From Letharia columbiana (Eukaryota; Ascomycota; Lecanoromycetes; Lecanorales; Parmeliaceae), in contig NW_023501122.1 of the NCBI RefSeq assembly GCF_014066305.1, forward strand, positions 1 to 64,000: a stretch of 64,000 bases of DNA, written 5' to 3'. Both the position numbers and the translations under genes were made by a program. Positions 11,018 to 21,634 of this stretch are shown piece after piece. Under the pieces are notes generated by a model that worked only from the letters and a program-made list of their open reading frames with translations, searched no databases and had not been told where the DNA came from. Numbering within the stretch: position 1 is the stretch's first letter; each line of letters begins with the position of its first letter.

Positions 11018-11695
11018 GGGGCTATCAAAGTTACTTCTGCTATTGCGAATAGTAACTATCTGATATTGCAAGTAGTTACTAGTTCCTTGATAGCACCTTA
11101 CTATTAGATAGTAACTATTCAAATCTGATTCGTAATCATAAATACCTATTAACCGTTTTGATGCATAGGGCCTTGGCGACAGAGAAATCTTCTCCGCACA
11201 AATGCCATACTATTAGCAACTCAGCTAAAAAGCCTAATCCCGGGGGTGTCTGCTTGACTTCCAGACACCCCTATTTGGACCTAAATAGGGCCCGGTAGGG
11301 ACGTCGCAGGGCCCCGTGAGGGCTGCTGCTAACACATGCGTATACCTATATCTATACACTATAGTCACTGCCTCTTCCCATAATATTGCTGTCGCTATTT
11401 CTCATCACCCTTATCATATCTACCCCAAAGACGTCTCGCAAGAAAGCTCTTTCTCGTCATGTCGATAGAGAGAAAGGACTTAACAGAAGGAAGGACTTAA
11501 CGATAGCGCGATATATGTATATAACACTACGTTAGAGCGTGTTTTTTAAGACGCAATAGTAACTATTGAGTGAAATAGCAGGTCCGGACCTGCTACTTCA
11601 AAATTATTTGCTATCTACTATTCGTAGGGCTGACGGGTGGCAAATGGGGTCAAATAGTTACTATTTGCAATAGCAGAAGTAACTTTGATAGCCCC
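11018..11695. mobile_element. 678-bp MITE with ~44-bp terminal inverted repeats, TA target site
   Basis: The left end reads GGGGCTATCAAAGTTACTTC and continues to about 11060. The right end (11652-11695) is its reverse complement with very few mismatches. Both ends are flanked by TA (11016-11017 and 11696-11697), as for Tc1/mariner/pogo elements. There is no transposase frame. The interior has further short inverted pieces, such as GGGTGTCTG paired with CAGACACCC near 11250. It is therefore a non-autonomous miniature element needing a transposase in trans. Confidence 0.85.
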
Positions 11696-11804
11696 TACTT
11701 TCACGGGGGAATTGGCTCATGGTGGTCTTGTACATAGGACAGATGGAATGATACGGACAGGATGTTTGGGTTAGCGGCGCTCGAGCTGTCGCTAAAGTTC
11801 GGCA

Positions 11805-11949
11805 GCAGGCCTGGAAATGGCGAATTACTAATTCATACCCCAAAAGTATGGATCCTTACCGAATCATACCCCTAATTACTGAATCATACCCCTACACCAA
11901 ATTTCACCCAAATATGGGGTATGATTCGGTATTTGCAGGCCTGGAAATG
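11805..11949. repeat. 15-bp direct repeats enclosing a 16-bp inverted repeat
   Basis: GCAGGCCTGGAAATG occurs at 11805-11819 and 11935-11949. Between them TACCGAATCATACCCC (11857-11872) is exactly inverted at 11916-11931, and GAATCATACCCCTA occurs again in between. This could be a tiny insertion with a long target duplication or a rearrangement scar. Confidence 0.8.
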
Positions 11950-12444
11950 TTGCCACAATTTGGGTCTTAGATATCATTTCTGCCATACCTTCAAGGTCCT
12001 ATCCCCAGGAGAATTGATATACCTCTTAGATTGAACCCCTAATAAAGCTAATAATTGACTTCAAGAAGCCGTGTATTACAGACATTTCCAGCTCGGTTAT
12101 AAGTTGAAACGGTATACTTTCTAGGGTTTCATTTCTCGTAATGTTAATATATCTCTGAGATCGACTTTCAAGAACATTACTCACAAACATTGCCGTAGCA
12201 TATTTTGCTCTTGCAGATTCATGCTGAAGGCACGATTGTCCTCGAAAAATCAACCTCGGGGAAACCGAAGATATACACGAGAAGCACCCAAAAGGATATC
12301 AAACGGAGTCATATCCTACAGGCGTGAGAGCCGCTGCTATCACCCCCGCTACCGCTACCACTGCTTCTCCCACATTCAACCCCCAATTCTCCCCATCTCG
12401 GAAGCCGCTCTCGTACTAATGTCCTTGGTCGCTGCGATCTCACC

Positions 12445-12614
12445 TGTTGGTAAATACCTGGGTATGCAGTTACTGCTATAATGAGACCTATCACTAGTTA
12501 TGGTATTCCTAATGATGTCTAAGGAAGAAGGATATCTATGTACAGGGAAGGCCTTCATATACCAATGACTAGGCCGAATGAGTACTAGTGGTAGCGAGTG
12601 TTGAGTTACCGACA
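12445..12614 (-). repeat. LTR copy (3' in element orientation)
   Basis: 170 bp, about 90% identical to 15462-15631. Differences are mostly transitions, clustered around 12487-12510. Confidence 0.85.
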
Positions 12615-12783
12615 CTGGCAAAAACCGAAAAAGATGAGGCTACTCGCATGCTATAAAAACATTCCTTCTTCGAATCCTTCTCCGCAATGTTTTTATAACT
12701 ACAATTGCTCCCTTTACTATAGGCGTAGATCTGATTATACTAGGCGTATTTCTAATAGCGATAAGAGAAAGATAGACCCTCAT

Positions 12784-12940
12784 TGTCAAGGAAAATGGAT
12801 GACTGGGTCATGAATTCATAGTGTGGTGTAAAAGATGTTGATTATTCTATGTGCCTGCAGGACAGATATGTGCGGTGTCAAGTCACGCTAGGCCCAATTG
12901 AATGGTAGCTCTGGAGGAGGCCTTGGCGTACCGTGACAAC
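12784..12940. repeat. ~155-bp internal direct repeat, copy 1
   Basis: Begins TCAAGGAAAATGGATGACTG and ends GGCGTACCGTGAC. It recurs at 13899-14054 with a few substitutions, both copies inside the LTR element and in the same orientation. Confidence 0.85.
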
Positions 12941-13229
12941 ATGCCCGCAAAGAAAGAAAAAAAGACACGTCCTCGTGGCCTATGTCATTGACCAATCAAA
13001 ATGCATCGTTGCTAGTGGCCATGATGCTCCTGATTTACCTCCTCATCTTCCTCATAGACCGTATAGCCATCCGGTGTGACGTCAGCGAGATATGCGTGGC
13101 CTTTGCGTGCAGAGGTCCAATTTATCATAGTAATTTGGCTGTGATCGTCGCAGTAGATCCTTCTCTTGTTTGCTCATTGCAGTGATGTGCCATACTAATG
13201 TGATATTGCCTAGGCATGCAGAGATAGCA

Positions 13230-13510
13230 GGCCAAATTGTAGTGTCGTTCTCCACTTGCTGAGTGGCGATCTGACGTGGGATCGTGGAGAGCTGAGCCGT
13301 GTTCTTGATGACGGTGGCCTTGTTGTCGCTTGGTTTCTCCGCAGTGTTCTCCGCTTTTGCCTGCTGTAGTGACTTCTCTTGCACTGGCTGAGTGGATTGG
13401 TGTGAGATCGTGGAGAGTAGGCCTGTTGTGTCACTGCTGCTGATGACTGTCTCCGTAATGTTCTCCGTAGTTTTCTGTTGCTGTCTTTCCACATTTGCCT
13501 GTTGCAATGG
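13230..13510 (-). repeat. Dispersed repeat shared with 57.8-58.4 kb
   Basis: The block containing TTGGTTTCTCCGCAGTGTTC, TGCACTGGCTGAGTGGATTG and GTGTCACTGCTGCTGATGAC reappears almost unchanged at about 58240-58420. On the minus strand it reads as Gln/Thr-rich repeats in two overlapping frames. It probably belongs to the same retroelement family. Confidence 0.8.
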
Positions 13511-13898
13511 CCTGTGCTCTTGTTCCTGCTTTGATGGCTGGTGCCGGCCGTGGCATTATTATCTTTCTCCGCTTGGCTTTCTTGGGTTGAAATGCTTGTT
13601 GAATGCCTGGCTTTGTATAGCATTACTTGAAGCGCTGGTAGAAGGATATTCGTGAAGGAGGGGGTTGTTGCTCTCTAAATGCCGCCTGAGGGACCGCGAA
13701 TTATCGGGCTGTTGGAAGACATCGATGTGATGTCAAATGGCCTATTAAAAGGATTGACTTGATTGGCTGGTTTTGCGTAGACTGAATCTAGCTGCGTAGC
13801 GGAAGCGCGGGGGGGCTGACTGTCGGTATATCGTGACTGCGGGTTGAGTGACGGTATAGACGACTTGGAAGAGGACCTGGGTTAGGTGTTGCTACCAA

Positions 13899-14054
13899 TT
13901 GTCAAGGAAATGGATGACTGGGTCATGAATTCATGGTGTGGTGTAAAAGATGTTGATTATTCTATGTGCCTGCAGGACAGATATGTGCGGTGCCAAGCCA
14001 CGCTAGGCCCAAATTGGGTAATAGCTCTAGAGGAGGCCTTAGCGTACCGTGACA
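13899..14054. repeat. ~155-bp internal direct repeat, copy 2
   Basis: Second copy of the 12784-12940 block, about 1.1 kb downstream. The duplication may mark a rearranged or duplicated 3' region of the element. Confidence 0.85.
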
Positions 14055-14120
14055 CTCATAATCAAATCCCTGGACAGCTACATCAAGAATGCACCGTCCA
14101 TATACTCCATACACCTATCC

Positions 14121-15212
14121 TTAGCCTATAGCCTTCCGCTTCTCCGTATCACGAATGTAGCCGAGCGGAGAGGCGAGCCAAGAGGCGAGAAAATGACCAT
14201 GCTGGGAGGCGAAAAGTGGAGCGAGAAAATAAGCATGCTGGGAGGCGAAAGGTGGAGCGAGATTTGAAGTATACTGAATTCGAGCGGTGCTGAGCGAGAA
14301 AGTAGGCTCTCTGAGGATCGATATAGTGCGCGGACGTAGAACCGCAGAGAGTTGGCTCGTGTTGACAGGGCTGCTGCTTGTAATGCTCTTCTTCGTAGTG
14401 CTCTTCAAAGAATCCTCTGCAACGGCCTGTTCCTTGATCTCGAAGTCTTGAATGACTTGGTAGAGCGAGGGTAGTAGGTGTGGGACTCGGTAATCTGGGC
14501 CGCAGTTTGTGGTGGGGGGGGGAGGGAGCGCAGTGGTATCCTCAGGCTGTTGTTGCTGAATTGACTGTATTGACTGTTGTTGAGGCTGACGTGGAGGGCC
14601 GTCGCTTGGGGTGGGGGGAGGGTGGACTGGAGTGGTATCCTCGATAATTGGTTGGTAGGGCTGCTGTGGCTGAACAGGCTGCTGCGGGGGGAGAGGAATA
14701 GTGTTCTCCGGTCGATAAGGCTGATGATAAGCCGGTTGCGGGGGGAGAGGAACAGTGTTCTCCGGTCGATAAGGCTGCTGCGGCTGAATTGTTTGCTGCT
14801 GAGGGGGGTAATATTGTTGCTGCTTTGGTGGAGGACGATCCTCGTCGTTCAGTGGCCATGGGATGTCTTCTTGGACTATATTGGCCAATGATTCGGACAT
14901 TAAAACCCCTCGTCCTTTCTTAACATAGACTCTATTAGCTCGTAGGCAGTTTCGTAAGCCATAGAGAGTCTTTTTGGAAAGGGTCTCAAAGTCCTCCTTA
15001 GCGAATTGTTGAAATTCCTCAGCAAAGATGTCAGAGAGGGCGTCCCATTTGTTTTCATTGTACTCTTGTATTCTCCAAAGAACGAATTGTTCAAGTCTCT
15101 CATTGGTGTCTGTTGGTTCGGCTCCTTTGGATAGCATGTCCTCTAGTTGATGTAGAGTCATAGTGTCAGGCGGTTCGACTGAAGAGTCAGGTTTCTTGCC
15201 CTTGGTGTCCAT
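14121..15212 (-). CDS. Gag-like protein of the LTR element
   Basis: 363 aa from the ATG at 15212, about 250 bp inside the 5' LTR as expected for gag. The N-terminal 120 residues are helical and charged (TMTLHQLEDMLSKG, TNERLEQFVLWRIQEYNENK, YGLRNCLRANRVYVKKGRG). A Pro/Gln-rich region follows with the repeated unit PYRPENTVPLPP, then a short tail. No CCHC zinc knuckle is present. The layout fits the structural protein of fungal LTR elements; the Pro/Gln repeats are unusually long. Similarity to a named gag family would need a database search. Confidence 0.65.
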   Translation of the reverse strand: MDTKGKKPDSSVEPPDTMTLHQLEDMLSKGAEPTDTNERLEQFVLWRIQEYNENKWDALSDIFAEEFQQFAKEDFETLSKKTLYGLRNCLRANRVYVKKGRGVLMSESLANIVQEDIPWPLNDEDRPPPKQQQYYPPQQQTIQPQQPYRPENTVPLPPQPAYHQPYRPENTIPLPPQQPVQPQQPYQPIIEDTTPVHPPPTPSDGPPRQPQQQSIQSIQQQQPEDTTALPPPPTTNCGPDYRVPHLLPSLYQVIQDFEIKEQAVAEDSLKSTTKKSITSSSPVNTSQLSAVLRPRTISILREPTFSLSTARIQYTSNLAPPFASQHAYFLAPLFASQHGHFLASWLASPLGYIRDTEKRKAIG

Positions 15213-15461
15213 TTTGGGTGTGTGTTATGTGTTGATATGGTGTGAAGCTTGGTGGTGTTTGGTGTTTTCTGGGTGTTTTCTCTGCTGGGTAGGAGTTGTA
15301 GAAGTAGAAATTGTAGTTCTATTCAATCAATATTACTCGAGAGCTGAATTGATTGAGTAACTATAGAATCGTGTGAAGCTATCGCGGCGATATCGAGGCG
15401 GACTTTCTTTAAGAGTATGGCCTTGCTAATCTGTGTACTAGTATTGAAGTATACTGATCAG

Positions 15462-15631
15462 TGTTGGTAAATACCTGGGTATGCAGTTACTGCTATAATG
15501 AGATCTATTATTAGATGTGGTAGTCTTAATGATGTCTAAGGAAGAAGGATATCTATGTACAGAGAATGCCTTCATATACCCATGACTAGACCGAATGAGT
15601 ACTAGTGGTAGCGAGTGTTGAGTTACCGACA
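15462..15631 (-). repeat. LTR copy (5' in element orientation)
   Basis: 170 bp, partner of 12445-12614. It joins directly onto the interrupted DUF3632 coding sequence at 15632. Confidence 0.85.
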
Positions 15632-16489
15632 CCACCAAAACCTTTTCTTCCAACGCGCCCACCGCCCCAAGCCGTAGCCCCTGCCCTCGCCCCACAACCA
15701 CTCGGCACCATCCGGTGTCGAGCCTCGCGATCGTGATCGTTCTCGCAGAGCTCGTGGATACCTTCGCCGGCAAGCAACACCAAAGTAGGAAGCCGGTGGC
15801 ACGTACATCGTCGTACGCCGTTGCTGCTTAAGGGTCTGGCAGGGCGCCTCGATGGCTTGCGTGAGGTCGACTTCTGCATGGAACGGCATGCCTATTGGCT
15901 GCCTACCAAGGGCGAGGTCTATGGCGCCGAAGCTGGTGGCGTTAAGCAACGGCACCGCCTGAGCATCCCGGTCGCTTTCTTCTTCCATCTCGTCTATGGG
16001 CTCGATATTCATTCCATGCAAGCATGCTTGTGAGCGATCGGTTCAACAACGAGCACTGCTTTGCGTACACCGCTGCAGAAAATGGTTCGAAACTTACCAA
16101 TGGCGTCCTGCCTGAACATTATCCCGAGCTCCGGCAGATCCCTCCAATATACCCCCCAGTACGGGAGTGACGGCGCTGGTATGCTCGTCCGTGACGTTTG
16201 GCAGCTTCGAGCTTGAGTTTAGCAGGTCGATTTAACGCTCTGCGATGTCCTTGTTGCCACCCAAAGCTCTTATGACATCACGGATTATACCCCAGGGTGT
16301 CGGGACAAATGAGGGTTTCACACCACGCTTGAGCAGTGTATCGTATATTGATGCAATCGTGCCCGCAGCGCTGTTCGAGTCTATTTTGCCTTGGAGAAGA
16401 ATCTTGGTGGTGTCGATTGTACGCTGATGCTCTGGGTCTTGGCAATACTTGCCTCGTGGGGCGGTGTCAGCCTAAGGGTCTATAGACAT

Positions 16490-16982
16490 GCTGCTGGTGT
16501 AGACTATGCTCTAGCTTTTGGACGTGGATACAATGATAGCAGTATCATGAGGCGGATTGAATGCTTGTTTCGGCTTGCAAAGGGAGAACGTAGGGGGGAA
16601 GACAGCGTTGGAACAACAGGAAAAGGTATTGTTTGCTTCAACGACTTGAGCGGTTGGCAGGGGCTAAGAATAGAAAAGCTACCTAGTAATGCGGTGTAGC
16701 GCGGTCATTCGAGGTCTGATGTTTAACAATAACCGCCGTTCTGGCTCGAAGATAGGGTATATAGGTGTAAGGTAACGGGTACACATGTGAAAGAACGGGG
16801 TGTAAAAGAGTTGATTCCCCGAAGGATGGGATGCTATGTGATAGAGAAGACGGTTTGGACCTAACGGAAGCAAGCCCTTACATGTCCTGAACGCCTCGCT
16901 TTGGATCAAGCGTCCCATATGCTCGCTAGCACAAAACGAGGGCAAGAAGTCGTGCACAATTTGGAACCTCCAAGGGCCAATT
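16490..16982. other. Intergenic
   Basis: Upstream flank of the DUF3632 pseudogene and 3' flank of the promethin-like gene. No supported feature. Confidence 0.5.
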
Positions 16983-17842
16983 TCACCCAAGCCCTGTAGC
17001 CCCCGAAACACCTCCTTTCACGCCCTGCGCAGCATTCGTGACTTTCCCAGCGTGCTTGCCAACATCAGCGGCCTCCTTCGGGTTGCCCACATCCACGCCG
17101 CTGGCCTTTCCAGCACTGCCAACTTTGTCCGCCGCACCGTTCATATGCTTCGTTGCTCCACCTTTCGTGTATCCACCGGGATGCTTTGGGCCCCCGTTGA
17201 CTTCTTTCGGCTTGCCATTCTCTTTGGCACCACCCTCCGCCTGTTTCTCTTCTCCACTTGGGTCGCCTTGAGGTCCACCCTGACCTGTAATGGAACCTAG
17301 CTGTTCCTTCAACCCACCAGGTCCCCCTTTCAGATCGGTATGGATGCCCGGAATCTCTTTTTTGTTGAATTTCTTGAGAATATAATACCCGCCCATGCCC
17401 CATAACCAGATGAACGTCGCTCCTGCCGTGGTGAGGAACAAAGTAGGTAGGAGTATGATGAGAGCGAAGCCGACACAGACGACGATGAAGAGGACGGCGC
17501 CAACGAGACCAATGATCAAGCCTGCGAGCAAGGCGAAGACGACGACGGTGATGGTCATGACGATGAAGAGGCCGAGAGGAAAGCCGGTGAGGGCGATCTG
17601 GGATGCTATGAATGACTACAGGCCCGTCAGCATCTGTAGTCACGACAGGGTAATAGTAACCAGAACGAAGGGATCCTTACAGCCAGCATGGGCTTCTCAG
17701 TCGCAAACTTGGATATTCTGGCCATGAGCTCGTTCCGCTTCTCTGGTGGGAATATGCTGTCCAACCATGCCGAACCCTGGTTCAGCATGCCACCGACTGA
17801 GCCTTGAAGGCCACCAGCGATGCCGCTGATTGCTTCTGCCAT
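16983..17842 (-). CDS. Promethin/LDAF1-like lipid-droplet membrane protein
   Basis: Model: complement(16983..17615, 17681..17842), 264 aa. Exon 1 (54 codons) carries a short amphipathic region (PEKRNELMARISKFATEKP). The intron is GTAAGG to CTGTAG, phase 0. Exon 2 starts SFIASQIALTGFPLGLFIV and encodes three to four closely packed hydrophobic segments, the hairpin arrangement of the promethin family (human LDAF1, yeast Ldo16/45). Known members work with seipin at the endoplasmic reticulum where lipid droplets form. A long Gly/Lys-rich hydrophilic tail (GGPKHPGGYTKGG, then KVTNAAQGVKGG) follows and is probably cytosolic. The family assignment rests on topology and the first hydrophobic block, so I hold it at moderate confidence. 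Confidence 0.7.
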
Positions 17843-19014
17843 GGTCGTCGATGAGGGCAGTGTAGTAGATTTTGAGTGACGTTTGAGCAGGATATGGGTT
17901 GTTCTAGCCTGAAGAGCGAAGAGAGGCAGTGGACCTAAGAGACTATTCTCTTGAAGAAGGGTTGAAGCGTTGAAGAAAGACGGACGTGAATGAAACTTGA
18001 AAGCCTAGAGCGCAGGGGTGTTATTGGCGCCACGAGCGGCGAAGTCGCTGCCCATACTTAGTGTTTATTGGCTACCAAAACCTGGATTTTTAGACGCGCG
18101 TGATGATTGGCTACTGAGCTACGTCATATTGCATTCAGCCTTACAGATTTGCTTCTTACGACGTGCAAGGTCTCTCGTCCTGTCGCCAACGCGACATTGC
18201 TGTATCATGAAACATAATCGGTCTGATGCCTAGAAACGATTTCTATCTCCACATCATGGAACCCGGGAATGGCTGGAAGTTTTGTCGGCTGGCCAAGCTC
18301 AATCCCTACGAATGCCTCATCCAACATCGTTACCATGGCGCTGGACACCGCTAGAATCCGCAAAGAAGACTCAAGGCCTTTGAGTCTTACCCATCCCCAG
18401 AGATCAAGCATCAATGACGTGTGGAATGGCTTGTACCGAGGCTCACTTACTCTCACTCCGCATCGTTGAAGCACGGGCTGCAGTGATCGGAAAGACTCCG
18501 AGTGGGCCCGATATCTATGAGAAAATTAGGCCGCGAATTCGTCATTGGAAAGTCTGCTTTTCAGACTTTGTCACAGTTGCAACCCCTAATGTTGATTCGC
18601 TATTGTGGCATCAAATTGAGGTATCGTTCTTGAAACAACCCCGTTTACGATTAAAATAACTTCATGTATGAACCTTCAACGACGAGAATATCCCTTGTTG
18701 ATATGAATTTTGTGAATATGTTAAGGACGTGCACCGCTCCAATTGCCCTTTTCTTCTCCTTCGATCACCCAAACGCTCAACCTCTGGTGGGTGGGAGCCA
18801 AAATGCATCGGCTGTTCGATCTATGTCTCCGCAGTCGCCCCCAGCAGCGTCGCTATCCACATTGACGAACAATTTGTACGAGAAGATGAGACTATTCCTG
18901 TTATCGAGAAGGAGACATACCATGCAATGCTCATACAGCTCCGAAAATCAGCTATTCGTACTGTAGTCAATGGACACGCCTGTGGACTCCAGAGTCCTAC
19001 CCGGCCGCCACGCA
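17843..19014. other. Intergenic, possible degenerate coding traces
   Basis: Short open frames at 18205-18474 (-) and 18729-19052 (+) have protein-like pieces but no domain, start context or splice structure I could trust. Otherwise nothing was seen. Confidence 0.4.
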
Positions 19015-21634
19015 TCACTCCATCCCACTCGCCCTCTCCATCTCCCTCCTAGCCTCCGCCCTATCCCCGAGCCACTTCGACCCATCGTGCTCGCGCTCCA
19101 GAACCCTCGCACCCCTCCCCTCCCGCTCCAACCGCCTCACCGCCCGCTGCAAGTCCGCGTTCTGCCGCTCCGCATGGACCAGACGCCACCGCGTCTCCTC
19201 CGCGTCCCAGTCGCCCACTTCGTCGCCGTTGTACAGCGGGCAGAAATCGCCGCGCAGCTCCACGGCCCGCAGCCGCCACTGCTGCGCGAGGCTGTGCGCC
19301 CGCGTCAGTTCGGCGTCGAGGAAGGCGATCTGACCGCTCTGGCTGTGGAGGCGTCGCGTGAGTTCGTCGTCGGCGCCGTGGGCGAGGAGGCGCTGGATCT
19401 CGTCCGCTTGCTGCGATAATTGGCGTTCGAGTTGTTCTTTCAGCTCCTCGTGCATCTCTTCGCGGATTTCGACTTTGGTGTTGAGATGGTGGTTGATGTA
19501 TGTGAGGCCGTTCAGGCTCTGTTGCAGTTGGCGTTGCTTCAGTCTGTCGGCCTGTGCGGTGTGCTCGTCCATGATCTTCTCGGCTTTCAGGTCGGCGATT
19601 CCCTTCTCGGCCTCTAGGACGTAGCAGTGGCGCTCGTTGATCATTTTGATCAGCAGCGCGTTGTCTTTTTGGATGGTGTCGTTGTCGTGTAGGAAAGCCT
19701 TGACGGTATCATTTTGGAGAATCTTGCCCTTGAACATTCGAAGGATCTCATCATTCTGTTGTTTCAGAATAGCTTTGCCTTCAGTCAAAGCTCTGATCAT
19801 GTTGACGCGGTGGGCCAACTCTTTTTTCAAGCCTTGAATATGTCTAGCGGAGTAGACGTCGTCAACAGCTCTCTCCATTTTCTCCTCCGCGAGCTCCACA
19901 GCACATTCTGCAGCACGCCTCTCAAGCTCGGCGTGCGCTTCATCCTTTCGCTTCAACAGTCCATCAATATGTGCTGTGCGAGCTGGATTATCATCCTCGG
20001 CTGCAGCACGGTAATACGCGTTGGCCGCGTTGCAGTGGCCCACTTCGAGCTGGGCGAAGTGATTTTCGCCTCTCAAATTGTTGATCTCTCCCTTCGCCGA
20101 TTCTGCTTCCGTGGTCAGGTGTCCAATCACTTCGCGCGTGAAAGCCAAATTAGCTTTTAGGGCTCTGTTGTAGTCCTGGAGCTCCTTGACGTCTATCAAT
20201 CTTTCTTGGTTGTCACCATCAAAATCGATCATGGCTTGCTGCGCGTTGCTGGTTTCGAATTCCCCAATAGCTGCTGGCTGCACGGCTTGTGCGCCCGTCT
20301 GTGACTCTGTGAATTCAGGTGCTGAGTCTTCCAGCAGTTGCTGCTTCAGCGCTCTCTGGTGCTCTCGATTGTCTTTCGCTGTCTCATTTCTGGGCTCCTT
20401 GGTTTCTTGTTTGTCGTCCTTGGCATAGTTGCGACCGCGGTCTGCATCTTTCACTCCGCCGACAGCCATTCCACGAGAGTCTTCGGCCGCGTTGGTGGGT
20501 GCAACATTATTGGCAGACAGATCAACGCCACCTTCGTCCTCGTCCACGCTCTCTGCATCAGAACCATCAGCTGATTCAGGGTTGAGGCCTGGCTGGATCT
20601 CTTTTTGAACCTTGTTTGTCTCCTCAAGAGACACCTTGAGATCTTTCATTTCCCGCTTCATGGCTCTGAGCTCACGGTTTCGCAGCTCCAAACGTCGACG
20701 TGCCTCGCTACGCTCTTGGTGTAGTTTCTCAACCTTTGCAGCGTGTTCTGTCTCAAGGTTGTTGACCTCGGCTTGATGGCCGATTTTGATCCACTCCACA
20801 AGAGCCGCCCATTCCGTGTCCGCCTTTTCCGTTTCTCCGCTGTTGAGATATTCGGCAAGTGCCTTCTGGCACTTTCCGCTCGACCCTCTATGCTCGTCCA
20901 CAGCTTGATGGAACTTGATGAGGGAAGGGAGTGGGGATGTGTCTGAGTGGCGGGGCGTATTGTAAAGGGTATCACTCGAGGCTCCCGTAGCGGGCGACGA
21001 GGACGAAGGTGGTACACTATTAGACCGACGAAGGGTGTTGCGGTCTGTGTGTGCCAAATTTAGCTGTGTATTTAGCCATGGTCTGGAAAGCCTACCAGTG
21101 TTGAGCCCGTCCATGGAGGTTGGTGTTGAGTTTCCAGAGCTTGAAGAATGTGTCACTCCACATGGAGCCGATGTCGCAATTCCCACAGGATCCTGTAGTG
21201 GGGCCTCTTTTTGGGCCTCTTGGGACACCGGTCTAAGAGAGTTGACAGCACGGTCCCGTGCCCCAGCTGCTGCGAGCTCTTGAGAGGTGTTGTCCCAGAC
21301 TTGCATTTCTTCATCAACACCAACATGTGTTGGAGCAAAATCTGGCCTATTCTCTGTAGATGGCAATTCAGTCACCTCTGCAGTGAGATTCGGCAGTGCT
21401 TTTGTTTCAGGCTGGACATCCTGAACATGGGCTTCACACGCCATTTGGGCCGCAGGCTGGGGTACACCATTAGCTCGGCACAGGAGTTCTCAGGTAAAAG
21501 GTTTGGGACTATAGGCATACCTGCTTCTTCTTGGAGAACGCCTTTCTAAAATTTCCACCAAACTTCTTCAACATGTTGGCTTTGGGAGTCTCCTGTTGGA
21601 TCTTTGACTGTGTGTTCTTGAACATCCTAGCCAT
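19015..21634 (-). CDS. Long coiled-coil protein, function unknown
   Basis: Model: complement(19015..21456, 21521..21634), 851 aa. Exon 1 (38 codons, MARMFKNTQSKIQQETPKAN then a basic FRKAFSKKKQ) is joined in phase by a GTATGC donor, a GCTAATG branch and a CCCCAG acceptor. A Ser/Pro-rich region occupies about residues 90-190. Extended heptads start at about residue 220 (WIKIGHQAEVNNLETEHAAKVEKL) and run almost to the C-terminus, broken by an acidic stretch near 330-400. No motor, kinase or SMC head domain is visible. The layout (short basic N-terminal exon, Ser/Pro linker, long coiled coil) parallels the genes at 26.5 and 32.9 kb. A structural or scaffold role is inference. Confidence 0.85.

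Larger units (their letters stand above)
10979..12375. other. Intergenic, hosts a MITE and short repeats
   Basis: No gene was seen. It contains the 11018-11695 element and the repeat structure at 11805-11949. 11950-12375 shows no gene. Confidence 0.5.
12445..15631 (-). mobile_element. Non-autonomous gag-only LTR retrotransposon
   Basis: Two 170-bp direct repeats (12445-12614 and 15462-15631) begin TGTTGG and end CGACA on +, so in element orientation they run TGTCGG to CCAACA. The flanks are TCACC and CCACC, a 5-bp target duplication with one mismatch. The interior of about 2.85 kb holds one gag-like frame on the minus strand and no protease, integrase or reverse transcriptase. A polypurine tract is not obvious. 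The base composition is normal, with CpA and TpG present, so it has not been RIP-mutated. Confidence 0.85.
12376..16489 (-). pseudogene. DUF3632-type gene, split by an LTR element and decayed
   Basis: Two pieces belong together on the minus strand: 15632-16489 (N-terminal and middle parts) and 12376-12444 (C-terminus). Matches to the fungal DUF3632 family, in order: a segment with LLQGKIDSNSAAGTIASIY, the ALGGNKDIAER segment, VTDEHTSAVTPV, YWRDLPELGIMFRQDAI, LLNATSFGAIDLALG, TMYVPPAS and GRWARWKKRF. Beyond the element the tail GEIAATKDISTRAASEMGRI ends in TGA. Lesions visible: TAG six codons after the ATG at 16489, TAA after KDIAER, an extra G before the YWRDLP block (six-G run), an extra T at the insertion point (TTTT), and the 3.2-kb insertion. 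A likely intron (GTAAGT, near 16105-16030) separates the middle from the C-terminal part. It is surely not functional as assembled. Confidence 0.8.

Noticed and set aside
16679..17011. 110-codon minus-strand frame ahead of the promethin stop
   Set aside because: No domain, no splice continuity and it overlaps the end of the better-supported gene.
17065..17643. 192-codon minus-strand frame rich in Arg/His
   Set aside because: Shadow of the promethin-like gene in another frame; the spliced membrane protein explains the region far better.
18205..19052. Possible small gene traces on both strands
   Set aside because: Short frames only, no start/splice structure or motif; could be decayed coding DNA but cannot be supported.
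19420..20585. Several + strand frames of 60-150 codons
   Set aside because: Antisense shadows of the 851-aa coiled-coil gene.
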